Source: Winogradskyella sp. (GTDB lineage: Bacteria; Bacteroidota; Bacteroidia; Flavobacteriales; Flavobacteriaceae). Taken from it: a stretch of 64,000 nt of DNA. Made by a program: the position numbers and the translations under genes. Positions 35,283-44,603 of this stretch are shown piece after piece; the stretch's first letter is position 1; each line of letters opens with the position of its first letter. The DNA is taken from NCBI RefSeq assembly GCF_013213835.1, contig NZ_JABSSU010000003.1:62001-126000 (forward strand), given 5' to 3'. A model generated the notes under the pieces. The model saw only the letters and a list, made by a program, of their open reading frames with translations, was not told the origin of the DNA and did no database searches.

Positions 35283-35822
35283 ATGAAAAAGTCATTATTT
35301 TTAATTGTTCTTCTTATTGTAGGCATGGATGGCTATAGCCAAATGACAGGTGGTTTTGGTGGACGAGGTCGGGCGGCCAGAGAGATTAATAGAATTCCAC
35401 ATAATAATTCAGAACCTAGTGAAAAAGAATTAGCCGAACGTGAAAGAAAAATGGAAGAACGTAAAGCGGAGTATATTAATAACTTCTTAACGACTCTAGA
35501 GGCAGACGATTTTCAAAAGGAAATAATAAAACAATATCTTTCTAGCTATTACGATGAAAAATTAAAGCTTTATAAAATTCAATACGAAAGATCTTTCGAT
35601 AGAGAAAAAGCGATTGAAAACCTTAACAATACCCATTTTAAAGAATTAGAAGAACTCATTTCTAAAAATGACATGATCAAACTCAAAGAACTTATAACAG
35701 GTGACTTTGACGAAAAAGAGGTTGAAAAAGAAAAGAAGAAAAAGAAGAAGAAAAAAAAGAAAAAGAAGCGAAAAAAGAAAAACGAAGACGAAGAAGATAA
35801 AAAAGAAAAAATAGATGAATAA
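35283..35822 (+). CDS. Small exported protein with poly-lysine tail
   Basis: 179 residues from the ATG at 35283, chosen because it starts the signal peptide (KKSLFLIVLLIVGMDGYS) and follows the ArsC-like stop by one base; an earlier in-frame ATG lies inside that gene. The middle is helical (EKELAERERKMEERKAEYI, then FLTTLEADDFQKEIIKQYL). The C-terminal 40 residues are nearly all Lys and Glu with about 19 lysines in one run, encoded by a purine-only AAG/AAA tract (35725-35790). No family recognised. Part of the prfB-HAD-ArsC transcript by spacing. Confidence 0.72.
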   Translation: MKKSLFLIVLLIVGMDGYSQMTGGFGGRGRAAREINRIPHNNSEPSEKELAERERKMEERKAEYINNFLTTLEADDFQKEIIKQYLSSYYDEKLKLYKIQYERSFDREKAIENLNNTHFKELEELISKNDMIKLKELITGDFDEKEVEKEKKKKKKKKKKKKRKKKNEDEEDKKEKIDE

Positions 35823-35897
35823 ATGCTTTCAATAATAGTATAAGGAATGCTAATTACCATTTAACAAAAGATTAAGTTAGGTAGAAAATAGTAAATG

Positions 35898-35905
35898 TAC
35901 TTTTG
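35898..35905 (+). promoter_or_regulatory. -7 element of the TonB-type receptor gene
   Basis: TACTTTTG matches TAnnTTTG, 33 nt before the ATG at 35938. Confidence 0.5.
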
Positions 35906-35937
35906 CGCAACTAAGCACAACTATCATTTATTTTTTT

Positions 35938-38415
35938 ATGAAACTTAATCTTTTTGCATTTCTATTTGCTCTATTTATAACTTCTATTTCATTTGGACAA
36001 AAAGATATCACCGTAAAAGGAAAAGTTATTGATGAGGAGCTGAATTTCCCTTTAGAATACGCTACCATAACAATAAAAAGACCTTCTGACAATGCTGTAG
36101 TTACAGGTTCAATTACAGATTCAAAAGGTGACTTTTCAGTTGAAATTCCAGCAGGAACCTACAATATATATGTTGAGTATATTTCTTATAAAACAAAAGA
36201 ATACTTAAACAAAACAATTTCTAAATCTATTAATCTCGGAACAGTCAGCTTATCACCAGATGTCTCATCATTAGATGAAGTTACTATTGTTGCTGAGCGC
36301 ACAACAGTAGAGATTAAGTTAGATAAGAAAATATATAACGTCGGTAAAGATTTAACCGTGCGAGGTGGCACTGTTAGTGATGTTTTAGATAATGTACCTT
36401 CGGTATCTGTAGATGTGGAAGGAAATGTTGCTTTAAGAGGTAATGATGATGTAAGAATTCTAATAAATGGAAAGCCATCAGGTTTGGTAGGTCTTAACTC
36501 TACAGACGCTCTAAGACAATTACCAGCTGAATCTATAGAACGTGTTGAGGTTATTACTTCACCTTCAGCCAGATATGATGCAGAAGGATCCGCAGGTATA
36601 CTTAATATTATTCTTAGGCGTAGCAAATTACAAGGCTTAAATGGAGCTATCACAGTAAATGGTGGCTATCCGACTCAAGCTGGTATTTCTGGAAATATTA
36701 ACTACAGAACTGGTGATATAAATATATTTAATACCACAAGTTATGATTATAGAGAATCTCCAGGAAATGCTTTAAATGAAACTGAATTTTTTAATGGTGA
36801 GGAGCCTAGTACGTTTTTAATTGAAGAGCGCGATTTTGACAGAGAACGAAAAGGCTACAGCACAAACACAGGCATAGAATGGTATGTCAATGAAACGAGT
36901 TCTATAACCGGAACCTTTGTGTATCGCGATAGTGATAACGAAAGAAATGCTTTTAATCTAGCAAGAGAATTTGATGCAAATAATAATCTCACAAACACTA
37001 CAATCCGAAGAGATCCTGAGTTTGAAGACGATAAAACTGTACAATATTCATTAAGCTATGACAAACAATTTAATGGTAACAGCCAACACAAATTAACACT
37101 AGATTTTCAGGTTGAAGATAGCCAAGAATTAGAACAGTCACTCATTAATCAAAATGGTTTTGATGTAGAATTCGTTGAAACTGATGAGAGTCAGAACAGA
37201 ATATTACTCCAAGCAGATTATGTGCAACCTGTTGAGGAAACCGGTCAATTTGAGTTTGGTTATAGAGGTGAATTCTTTGATCTTGTTACCGATTATTTAG
37301 TGGAGTCTAGTTTTGATGAAGGAAATACTTTCCAGATTAATACAAATCTTAGCAACAGCTTAGATTTTAAACAACATGTAAATGCTTTTTATAGTCAATT
37401 TGGAAATAAGATCGGTGAAAAATTCTCATATCTTCTAGGTTTGCGTTACGAAGGCACTCGCATTACTATAGATCAGGTTACAAGTGGCGATTTTGATAAA
37501 AAAGAATACCACCAACTATTTCCAACAGTAAACTTAGCTTTTGAATTATCTGAAGACGAGAATATTACTTTTGGCTACAACAGACGTATTAGAAGGCCAC
37601 GATCAAGGTTCATCAATCCATTTCCTTCTCGAAGTAGTGCCACTAACCTATTTCAAGGAAATCCAGATTTAGATCCGACTACAACCGATGCTGTAGATTT
37701 TGGATACTTCAAAAAAATTGGGAAATTATCTCTAACAAGTTCTATATACTTTCAACATACTAAAGACGCCTTTAATTTTGTAGCATTAAGTACTGATAAT
37801 TTTTACATTTTTGAAAATAATCAGACCGTTAACATTAACGATTCTAACTTTGATCAACTCAATGAAGATTTTGATTTAATACCTGTTATTAGACGTACAC
37901 CAATTAACCTAGCAACGAATGAACGCTTTGGTTTAGAATTCACTTTAACCTACAGACCAACCAAAAAATGGAATCTGAACGGTAACTTCAACTTATTTAA
38001 TTCTAGTACAAGAGGTGATTTTGAAGGACAAAATTTTGATGCTGATAACCTAAGTTGGTTTATAAGATTAAATAATAAATATACGCTTCCTGGTGATATA
38101 GATTGGCAAACACGTGTGTTTTACAGAGGTCCAAGCGAAACTGCCCAAAGTAGAAATCAAGGCATATTCTCAACCGATTTAGCCTTCAGTAAAGACTTAT
38201 TTAAGGATAAAGCTTCTATTGCCTTTAATGTGAGAGATGTTTTTAATTCTCGTAAAAGACGTAGCGATAACTTCACTGACACTTTTAATAACTATAGTGA
38301 GTTTCAGTGGCGTGTACGCTCATTCAATGTGGCTTTTACCTATAGGTTTAACCAACAAAAGAAGCGTGAGCGCAATGGTGGAAGAAATGGTGGTGATTTT
38401 GAGTTTGAGGGATAA
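35938..38415 (+). CDS. TonB-dependent-receptor-like outer-membrane protein with carboxypeptidase-like N-terminus
   Basis: 825 residues. Signal peptide at 1-20 (FALFITSISFG). Residues 22-100 form a CarboxypepD_reg-like domain (VKGKVIDEELNFPLEYATITI). A plug-like domain follows with LDNVPSVSVDVEGNVALRGNDDVRILINGKP near 150-180 and VITSPSARYDAEGSAGILNI near 205-224. The rest is an outer-membrane beta-barrel of the OMP_b-brl_3 type ending with FNVAFTYRF and a charged tail. No classic TonB box was identified, and ligand is unknown. It is commonly annotated as an outer-membrane beta-barrel family protein. Confidence 0.88.
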   Translation: MKLNLFAFLFALFITSISFGQKDITVKGKVIDEELNFPLEYATITIKRPSDNAVVTGSITDSKGDFSVEIPAGTYNIYVEYISYKTKEYLNKTISKSINLGTVSLSPDVSSLDEVTIVAERTTVEIKLDKKIYNVGKDLTVRGGTVSDVLDNVPSVSVDVEGNVALRGNDDVRILINGKPSGLVGLNSTDALRQLPAESIERVEVITSPSARYDAEGSAGILNIILRRSKLQGLNGAITVNGGYPTQAGISGNINYRTGDINIFNTTSYDYRESPGNALNETEFFNGEEPSTFLIEERDFDRERKGYSTNTGIEWYVNETSSITGTFVYRDSDNERNAFNLAREFDANNNLTNTTIRRDPEFEDDKTVQYSLSYDKQFNGNSQHKLTLDFQVEDSQELEQSLINQNGFDVEFVETDESQNRILLQADYVQPVEETGQFEFGYRGEFFDLVTDYLVESSFDEGNTFQINTNLSNSLDFKQHVNAFYSQFGNKIGEKFSYLLGLRYEGTRITIDQVTSGDFDKKEYHQLFPTVNLAFELSEDENITFGYNRRIRRPRSRFINPFPSRSSATNLFQGNPDLDPTTTDAVDFGYFKKIGKLSLTSSIYFQHTKDAFNFVALSTDNFYIFENNQTVNINDSNFDQLNEDFDLIPVIRRTPINLATNERFGLEFTLTYRPTKKWNLNGNFNLFNSSTRGDFEGQNFDADNLSWFIRLNNKYTLPGDIDWQTRVFYRGPSETAQSRNQGIFSTDLAFSKDLFKDKASIAFNVRDVFNSRKRRSDNFTDTFNNYSEFQWRVRSFNVAFTYRFNQQKKRERNGGRNGGDFEFEG

Positions 38416-38488
38416 AAGGTTCCAGTATTTTATTAACTAACGGTTGTGTTTCTAAATTCCATTTTTAATTTCATTTATTAACTTTTAT

Positions 38489-38521
38489 AAAAAAAACATC
38501 TACCTATTAAAGATAGATGTT
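38489..38521 (-). terminator. Terminator of the protease operon
   Basis: Eight-base stem AACATCTA/TAGATGTT (38495-38502 with 38514-38521) with an eight-T run on the minus strand, 62 nt after the last gene of the operon. It may also act weakly for the receptor gene. Confidence 0.75.
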
Positions 38522-38582
38522 ATCAATTAATTAGAAGAAGTTCAACAAGTTAAAAGACTCGTCAAACAATATTTTTTTGTTT

Positions 38583-39284
38583 TTATTTACGTTTAAACAT
38601 TCTATTAGTCATACCTCGAATGTCATCAATGGCTTTTCCTTTTACTAACCAAGAAATTCCAAATGGTATTACTGCTGTGGTCTCAAAAATATAAACATAG
38701 TAATCGTGTATTATAAATTCTTTAGTTATCCATTTCTCAATAACAATACAAATTATAATAAGTGCCACAGAAACAAAAACCGTATTACCACAACATTTAT
38801 ATAATTTATGATTACCATCATCTGAACCTCTTGTAAATTTAAAACGTGACATCCAACCCATACACAAAATAAAAACACCAGCAGCCACTAAATGAATGGT
38901 GCTAAATGTTTTATCTATATGCCCAAATAAAGGTTCTAAAGGCGTATTGCATAACTTTTCTATCGCTTCATTTCCACTATCGTAACAACATGTAGGTATT
39001 AAAACCACAATCAAAGCTGCTAAACCACCAATATTAGTTAAAAAATCATCGCTTATTTTTTCTGTTGATGTATCTATTTTATAACCTCTATAAGACAATA
39101 AAAAGAGTCCAAAAGAAGATAGAATAATGATAAAAATAAGCGACGATAATGTATGGTAATAATAATGACTAATTGATGCTAAAAATTCACCTTTAGCTAT
39201 TGGCAATACAATTGGTAATAGTAAACCTAATGTACCTATAAGTTTACGGATACGGTAATCTGAGTGTTGTAGGTTTGATTTCAT
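38583..39284 (-). CDS. Polytopic membrane protein, last gene of the protease operon
   Basis: 233 residues with about six transmembrane helices (near 15-30, 44-64, 87-103, 130-145, 168-186, 197-215). Conserved-looking features are SISHYYYHTLSSLIF near 34-48, SYRGYK near 68, and paired cysteines in PTCCYDSGNEAIEKLC and LYKCCG. I recognise a general pattern shared with uncharacterised bacterial membrane proteins (SISxYYHT then a YRGY) but no named function. 30 nt downstream of the second protease gene, so co-transcribed. Confidence 0.8.
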   Translation of the reverse strand: MKSNLQHSDYRIRKLIGTLGLLLPIVLPIAKGEFLASISHYYYHTLSSLIFIIILSSFGLFLLSYRGYKIDTSTEKISDDFLTNIGGLAALIVVLIPTCCYDSGNEAIEKLCNTPLEPLFGHIDKTFSTIHLVAAGVFILCMGWMSRFKFTRGSDDGNHKLYKCCGNTVFVSVALIIICIVIEKWITKEFIIHDYYVYIFETTAVIPFGISWLVKGKAIDDIRGMTNRMFKRK

Positions 39285-39314
39285 ATTATTTATGTATTAA
39301 ATTCCTTCATTACT

Positions 39315-40037
39315 TTATCTCGTCATTCTTTCCATAGTACTTTGAATCCATCGTTTTTTTGAATCTTTAATTAGCGTTCCATTATGACGAATAGAATTAA
39401 TTCCAATAACATGATACTCTGAATTTCGTTTTACCATGATTGGTGATCCGCTATTTCCTCTTTTAGTATCTAAATTATGCTTAAAGGAAGAATTCCTTAT
39501 TCTTCCTAGTGTGGACTCATCGAGTGTCATAATAAATTGATCAGCATATTCATCTGCTGCTGGATAACCAGCGCAGTATACAGGTTCGCCCTCTTCTAAA
39601 CTCGTTAAATCCTCTAATATTGGTAAAATTGGGAGATTATCTAAATGCCTGTTATTAGATACGATCTCTTCGGGAATATATATCAAAGCCATATCGTGCG
39701 AAATATGTGTTCTTCTTCGTCTAAAACTATAGCCTGGAGCTATACTGATATTTCGACGATAACCTATATTGTAAATAATTGAACCAAGATGCTCATCATT
39801 ACCTATTTTTGAAGGATAGATTGAGAGTTTATTAGGCTTATTAAGTCCAAATATGAGTCCTGAAACATTATGCGCTGAAGTTAACAGAAAGTTTCGGCTT
39901 ATAAAGAACGATGTAGAATGATGATCTCTTTCTCCTCGGCGGTTTCTTCTAACATTTTGATAAGCAATACCATCAAACTTTGAAGCTCGTATGGTTTCAA
40001 TTGAAATTTGATCTGGAAAGTTGTTTTCTGGTGGCAT
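39315..40037 (-). CDS. Trypsin-like serine protease without signal peptide
   Basis: 240 residues, S1/V8-like. Catalytic triad His56 (LTSAHNVSG), Asp115 (SHDMALIYI) and Ser196 (RGNSGSPIMV), all present with normal spacing. No signal peptide or membrane segment, so cytoplasmic by sequence, unlike its operon partner. No PDZ domain, so not DegP-like. 12 nt downstream of the exported protease gene. Arginine-rich N-terminal part (RNRRGERDHH, RRRRTH). Function unknown. Confidence 0.85.
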   Translation of the reverse strand: MPPENNFPDQISIETIRASKFDGIAYQNVRRNRRGERDHHSTSFFISRNFLLTSAHNVSGLIFGLNKPNKLSIYPSKIGNDEHLGSIIYNIGYRRNISIAPGYSFRRRRTHISHDMALIYIPEEIVSNNRHLDNLPILPILEDLTSLEEGEPVYCAGYPAADEYADQFIMTLDESTLGRIRNSSFKHNLDTKRGNSGSPIMVKRNSEYHVIGINSIRHNGTLIKDSKKRWIQSTMERMTR

Positions 40038-40049
40038 GGTTGGGTTTAT

Positions 40050-41351
40050 TTAATTATTTAAAATCTGTTCTATTCGTATTACTTTTTCTCCTTGGCAATA
40101 GGGAAACTTACAAAGTGTAGTCTCATAGCAAATGCCGTTAAACTCGTAGTCTAATTGACCCGAAACCAAAATGCCTATGACTTTATTAGTACATAAATTA
40201 AATATCGGAGAACCTGAATTACCCTGAAATCCATCTAAGGACGTATAAAAATATTGAAAAGGAGCATTATCTTCAATGTTAGCATTCAGGGCAATCTTGA
40301 TTGGTAAACCTGCTGGATGACCTATCATGAAAATCTCAGTTTTATAGTCAATGGAACGTGAATTTTCCCATTCTAAAATTGGTCTTTTAAATTCCCGATC
40401 TACTGTAAATTGAACTACATCTAATTCCTCATTTACATATTCAAAGGATTTAGGATAAAAAACGTTAGACTTAGGGATTTTTGATTGTATTTGACCATCA
40501 CCATTTGAAATGTCATACCCAAAAACGACAACATAATCCTCAATATGCCTTTCAAATACATGCTTAGCAGTTAACATTGAATTTTCGCCAACAATAAATC
40601 CTGTACCTGTACCGACAACGGGTTGATTCTTGAAAATTTGGTTGTCACATAGATTATATATTTCACCTAAACTACTCGAAGTATCTAATTGATAACTATC
40701 TAACGAATACTTAAACAATTTCTCCTTCTCCATAATTACGGCAACTGATTCAGTCTTTTCAAGAATTGAAGATTGCCATTTGACACTTGAATCTAAATCA
40801 GAACGTTCGAATCGACTATCATATCTTTTTTTACCTACTAACCTTTTCGCATTTAGACAAGGTAGATTAATATTTTCTAAATCTTCTTCTTCTGGTGCAG
40901 CAACCATGAGCGCCATTTCAACCACAGTTTCAGTCTCCATATCGTAAGCTTCTAGAATTTCCTTTTCTTCGATGATCTGGTCTGGTTCATATATAATAAC
41001 GTCATCAAACTCCTCAAGAATAACATCAATTACTTTTTCATTCTTAACCTGTATCTCTTTGCTGTAATATTCAAAAAGAAGATAACTCAATGTATCGCCT
41101 TTAACAGCATGTATTGCATAGTTTCCTTCCTGGTTTGTTAAAACGCTGTTATAGTCCGTCTTATTTATAACTATTACCTCTGATAATGGTATTCCTTCAT
41201 TATTGGTGATAATTCCTATAATTAAGTTCTGTTTTATAGAATCTACACTTTTCACATTATTTTCAACAACAATGGTATCTTTTACTTGCCCAATTAAGTA
41301 AAATGGAAAAAAAAGAAAAGTCAGGACCATTAATTGATTTAAATATTTCAT
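40050..41351 (-). CDS. Exported trypsin-like serine protease with carboxypeptidase-like N-terminal domain
   Basis: 433 residues. Signal peptide at 1-22 (LTFLFFPFYLIGQ). Residues 43-115 are a CarboxypepD_reg-like beta sandwich (IIGIITNNEGIPLSEVIVI). Residues about 245-433 are a trypsin-like domain with His264 (MLTAKHVFE), Asp311 (EELDVVQF) and Ser379 (FQGNSGSPIF). Acidic linker in between. The enzyme should act in the periplasm or at the cell surface. One nucleotide separates it from the 973-residue gene upstream. The two proteases in one operon, one exported and one apparently not, are a notable arrangement. Confidence 0.85.
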   Translation of the reverse strand: MKYLNQLMVLTFLFFPFYLIGQVKDTIVVENNVKSVDSIKQNLIIGIITNNEGIPLSEVIVINKTDYNSVLTNQEGNYAIHAVKGDTLSYLLFEYYSKEIQVKNEKVIDVILEEFDDVIIYEPDQIIEEKEILEAYDMETETVVEMALMVAAPEEEDLENINLPCLNAKRLVGKKRYDSRFERSDLDSSVKWQSSILEKTESVAVIMEKEKLFKYSLDSYQLDTSSSLGEIYNLCDNQIFKNQPVVGTGTGFIVGENSMLTAKHVFERHIEDYVVVFGYDISNGDGQIQSKIPKSNVFYPKSFEYVNEELDVVQFTVDREFKRPILEWENSRSIDYKTEIFMIGHPAGLPIKIALNANIEDNAPFQYFYTSLDGFQGNSGSPIFNLCTNKVIGILVSGQLDYEFNGICYETTLCKFPYCQGEKVIRIEQILNN

Positions 41352-41352
41352 C

Positions 41353-44274
41353 CTAATCTACACCTCTATTGAACAATGTAAACAAAGGAATATCTATTAC
41401 TAGGCCTAAGCTCACTCTATAAGATTCAATATCATTAAATACACCAGCACCATTATCAATATCCCTAAGTTTTGGACCATACTGAACACCTGCATTTATT
41501 GCAAAGGGTGAATTGTTAAATCCATAACTTAGGTACAACCCTGGGGAAAAGATATCCTTAATATTAAAATCAGGTAGTGTTTCTGTGTTACTATCATTAT
41601 CTAATCTAAGTCTCACAGGTGCACCAATGTCTATGATTGGAACAAAAAAGCCAAAGCTCCCTTTTTTAGTTTCGAAAAACTGGCCATATATACCTATAGG
41701 AGCAGTAATACCTAAATGTTCCGCGTCCTTATCTGAACCACTGTCACTAAACTCAAAACCTGCCAAAATTCCAGGATATGAATTTATAGACACATAGGTA
41801 GATGTCTTTTCTTTTGCCGACGAACTACCAGCAGGAAGTGCGAATGCCTCAAGCGCTGCCTCAACATCTTCAGAATTTTTAGATACGGCAATATCAGTGA
41901 TAAAATGAACAATTTTCAAGACATTATGGTCTTTAATTTTAAATACTTTTTTAGTCAATTCTGGAAGATAGGCGTTAAAATATCTTAAAAACTCTTCTTT
42001 GGATTCTTCTAGTTTAGAGCTATCATTCAAAAGATATGCGTTGTAGGTGTTTTTAATTAAACTTTTGAGACACCCCTTTAGTTGTGATTGTATGTTAGCC
42101 TTTAGTCCGCTATTATCAATATATTCTTCAATCGGAAGAATTATGGAGTTCGTTAAATCTACATCTGTATATTCATTAAAAACTTCCTCAAAATCAGACA
42201 AAAACTCAGTTTTTAACTTTTCAATTTCCTTTTTAAAATCCTCATTACTATCAGCTTTTATAGCATTATCAACTTTCTTAAATTGTATTTTTATATTGGC
42301 TAATTTTGGATCTAAGGGGTAATTGACTATTTGTTCTACTATCACTGCTAAATCTTTTAAATCTTTCTTTTTCTTATCAGAATTTGGAATTTTTGTAGTG
42401 CTTAAGAATGTTTTTAACACTTTGATATTTTTGGAAACCTCAAGTGCATTACTCAAATTGGTTATAGCAGATATTGACACCTTGTTTTTCGAGAAATTAG
42501 AAGAAATTTCTAGAGCACTTATTATAGCTGTCGTATAATTTTTGTTGTGCAGATCTAAAAATATATCATTAACTGATTTGGCAGTCTCAAAATATGGTTT
42601 GGTCTTTTTTATTACAATATTCTCATCAATATTGGAATCCAAAAAATGAAGAGTTTGGCCTTTAATAAGGATGTCATCAACTGTATTCACTAAAGCTTCT
42701 GAAAATTCTATTAGAGTTCCAACCACACTGTGTACTTGGGTAATTTCTATCTTTTCATTGTTTTTATTTGCTTTTTTAATATTCTCGAGATCAGATTGAA
42801 TTTTTTCTACATTAGTGACAATGTGATTAATATGGTTTTTAATAAACTTAATCGATGTTTCAGTAGTTGTGACATTATCTGGCGTGACATTCTCCATAAG
42901 TTTTTTAAACTTCAAATTAACTAAAGCATAATCGTCTTTGACAAACTGAACTTTGAAGTATTTTTCTTGTTGCTGGTTTAAAAATCCTATGTACAAAAAA
43001 TAGAATTCCTTTTCTGATCCATAGTTACTCATAAAGTCTAAAGACACTAATTTTTGTTTACCATCATCAATGACCAATAAACTATGAGCAAGTAGAGATG
43101 TTAGTTTAATGGTGTTTGCAATGTTGAATTTTATCTTTTCTCTTGAATTTTCTGCCCAGCGTTGAAGGTTAGGGCTATTCTCTAAAATTTCGAAATAGTC
43201 TAATGGTTCTTTTATTTTTGAAATCTGAGGTATTAAATCCAAGGCTTCAAAAGCAAATCCTATATCTGGATTGTTCTTTATCAACTTTTCAAATCTTGGC
43301 GTCGTCTGTAAATTACTTGCATTTGCCAATAGATTATTTAAGTCCTTTTCTATGTATTGCTTAAAATCATCAGTGAAATTCAATACTTGGCTAGCCTCGA
43401 AGCTTTTTATGTAATCCGTTGTTTCAGGTAGCAATACAATTAATTCGTTTAAATAACTCTCCTGACTAGGATTATTTAAATAGTTCTGAATTTTCTCTAT
43501 GGCATGGGTTGTTAATTCCTCTTTAATCCGCTTCGCTAAAAACCGACTTAGGCCATCAATTATGGTTTCAAAAGTAAGGTCCCCTCCTAAAAAAGGCAGG
43601 GATTTTTGAATTGAAGAGCTGTAGTTGACTTGAGCAGAGAAATCTTCCTTATTAAAAAACACCGTTGAATACTTTTTAATAAATAGTTCTAGAACATGAC
43701 TTAAATAAGTATTCTTTGAATTTTCGTAAATATCACTCAACTGAGAGAATGAAATTAAATCTGAATAAAATTTTATTAGATAATAATTTTTCTTCTCGGC
43801 CTCGTAATTTCTTATGTCAGTATCATTTAATCGATTTTGATTTCTCTCATTGTTGTAAAGTAGTTTCTGTTTATTATAAGATTCGAATGCTTCTTGCAAC
43901 TCACTTACTTTCAAGCAAAATTTTGCGATTTTTGTTGAATCATCATCGTTGTCAACATCTATCCCAAAAAGTACATAATCAACAACAAACTGTTCTTCTG
44001 AAATTGAGATTACTTTAATTAGTTTATCAAAAAAATCTTCACAACCTTTATCTACATCGCGTTCTATATCTGTTAAATATGATTTAAAGATGGACGTAAC
44101 CCTAAACATATCTTTTGATATGGTTTCATTCCTTAACTCCGGATCAACTGCATTATAGTCCTTTTTCAATAAGTCCATCAGCTCTGCTGCATCTCCTGCG
44201 ACTGGTGCCGATTTTTGTGCAAAAACATTAGTTAGGGTCGCTAAAATTAAAATTAGCAGTAATCGAAGTTTCAT
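41353..44274 (-). CDS. Large exported helical protein with C-terminal outer-membrane-like region
   Basis: 973 residues. Signal peptide at 1-19 (LLLILILATLTNVFAQ). Residues 20-800 are almost wholly helical with many Lys/Glu/Asn and no recognised domain. The last 170 residues change to beta-strand-like sequence: YVSINSYPGILAGFEF, APIGIYGQFF, GSFGFFVPIIDIGAPVRL, FSPGLYLSYGF and AINAGVQYGP, as in Bacteroidota outer-membrane barrels. It is the first gene of a four-gene operon with two trypsin-like proteases and a membrane protein. I do not recognise the family and do not assign a function. Confidence 0.8.
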   Translation of the reverse strand: MKLRLLLILILATLTNVFAQKSAPVAGDAAELMDLLKKDYNAVDPELRNETISKDMFRVTSIFKSYLTDIERDVDKGCEDFFDKLIKVISISEEQFVVDYVLFGIDVDNDDDSTKIAKFCLKVSELQEAFESYNKQKLLYNNERNQNRLNDTDIRNYEAEKKNYYLIKFYSDLISFSQLSDIYENSKNTYLSHVLELFIKKYSTVFFNKEDFSAQVNYSSSIQKSLPFLGGDLTFETIIDGLSRFLAKRIKEELTTHAIEKIQNYLNNPSQESYLNELIVLLPETTDYIKSFEASQVLNFTDDFKQYIEKDLNNLLANASNLQTTPRFEKLIKNNPDIGFAFEALDLIPQISKIKEPLDYFEILENSPNLQRWAENSREKIKFNIANTIKLTSLLAHSLLVIDDGKQKLVSLDFMSNYGSEKEFYFLYIGFLNQQQEKYFKVQFVKDDYALVNLKFKKLMENVTPDNVTTTETSIKFIKNHINHIVTNVEKIQSDLENIKKANKNNEKIEITQVHSVVGTLIEFSEALVNTVDDILIKGQTLHFLDSNIDENIVIKKTKPYFETAKSVNDIFLDLHNKNYTTAIISALEISSNFSKNKVSISAITNLSNALEVSKNIKVLKTFLSTTKIPNSDKKKKDLKDLAVIVEQIVNYPLDPKLANIKIQFKKVDNAIKADSNEDFKKEIEKLKTEFLSDFEEVFNEYTDVDLTNSIILPIEEYIDNSGLKANIQSQLKGCLKSLIKNTYNAYLLNDSSKLEESKEEFLRYFNAYLPELTKKVFKIKDHNVLKIVHFITDIAVSKNSEDVEAALEAFALPAGSSSAKEKTSTYVSINSYPGILAGFEFSDSGSDKDAEHLGITAPIGIYGQFFETKKGSFGFFVPIIDIGAPVRLRLDNDSNTETLPDFNIKDIFSPGLYLSYGFNNSPFAINAGVQYGPKLRDIDNGAGVFNDIESYRVSLGLVIDIPLFTLFNRGVD

Positions 44275-44603
44275 AATCCGTATAATTTAGTTGGTTAATG
44301 TTTCAAAATTAATTGCAATAAAAACTGTAAACCATACCCAATACAAGGTATCTTTTACTTATAATCGCAATGTCAACAACGAATTATGTATTCAGTATCA
44401 TTTAAGGAGATGACACTCAGTGAATCATCTTAAAGCTATAATAAATAATTTTTTAATGCTATTTTTATTAGATAAAATGCAGGTAAATCCTTTTAAAAGA
44501 TGAAACTAATCACACCTAACAATGAATTTTTAACTATACCATTTTATCAACAAACATGACGTTTCTCATATATGGTAAACCCATTTTTGGCTAACTTGTT
44601 GCC
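44275..44603. promoter_or_regulatory. 329-bp divergent intergenic region; -7 element for the protease operon
   Basis: Minus-strand TAATTTTG at 44304-44311 matches TAnnTTTG, 30 nt before the ATG at 44274. No clear -33 element. For the plus-strand cNMP/CBS gene only a poor match (TAACTTG near 44590) is seen. The rest holds an imperfect stem (TTTAAGGAGATGA with TCATCTTAAA near 44400-44432) and no open reading frame with coding character. Confidence 0.5.

Noticed and set aside
35725..35790. Purine tract as a microsatellite contingency locus
   Set aside because: The tract mixes AAG, AAA and AGA without a pure repeat unit, so slippage-driven phase variation is not well supported.
38583..44274. Protease operon as a known CBASS, Gabija or toxin-antitoxin type system
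   Set aside because: No nucleotidyl cyclase, nuclease, NTPase or toxin motif is visible in any of the four proteins.
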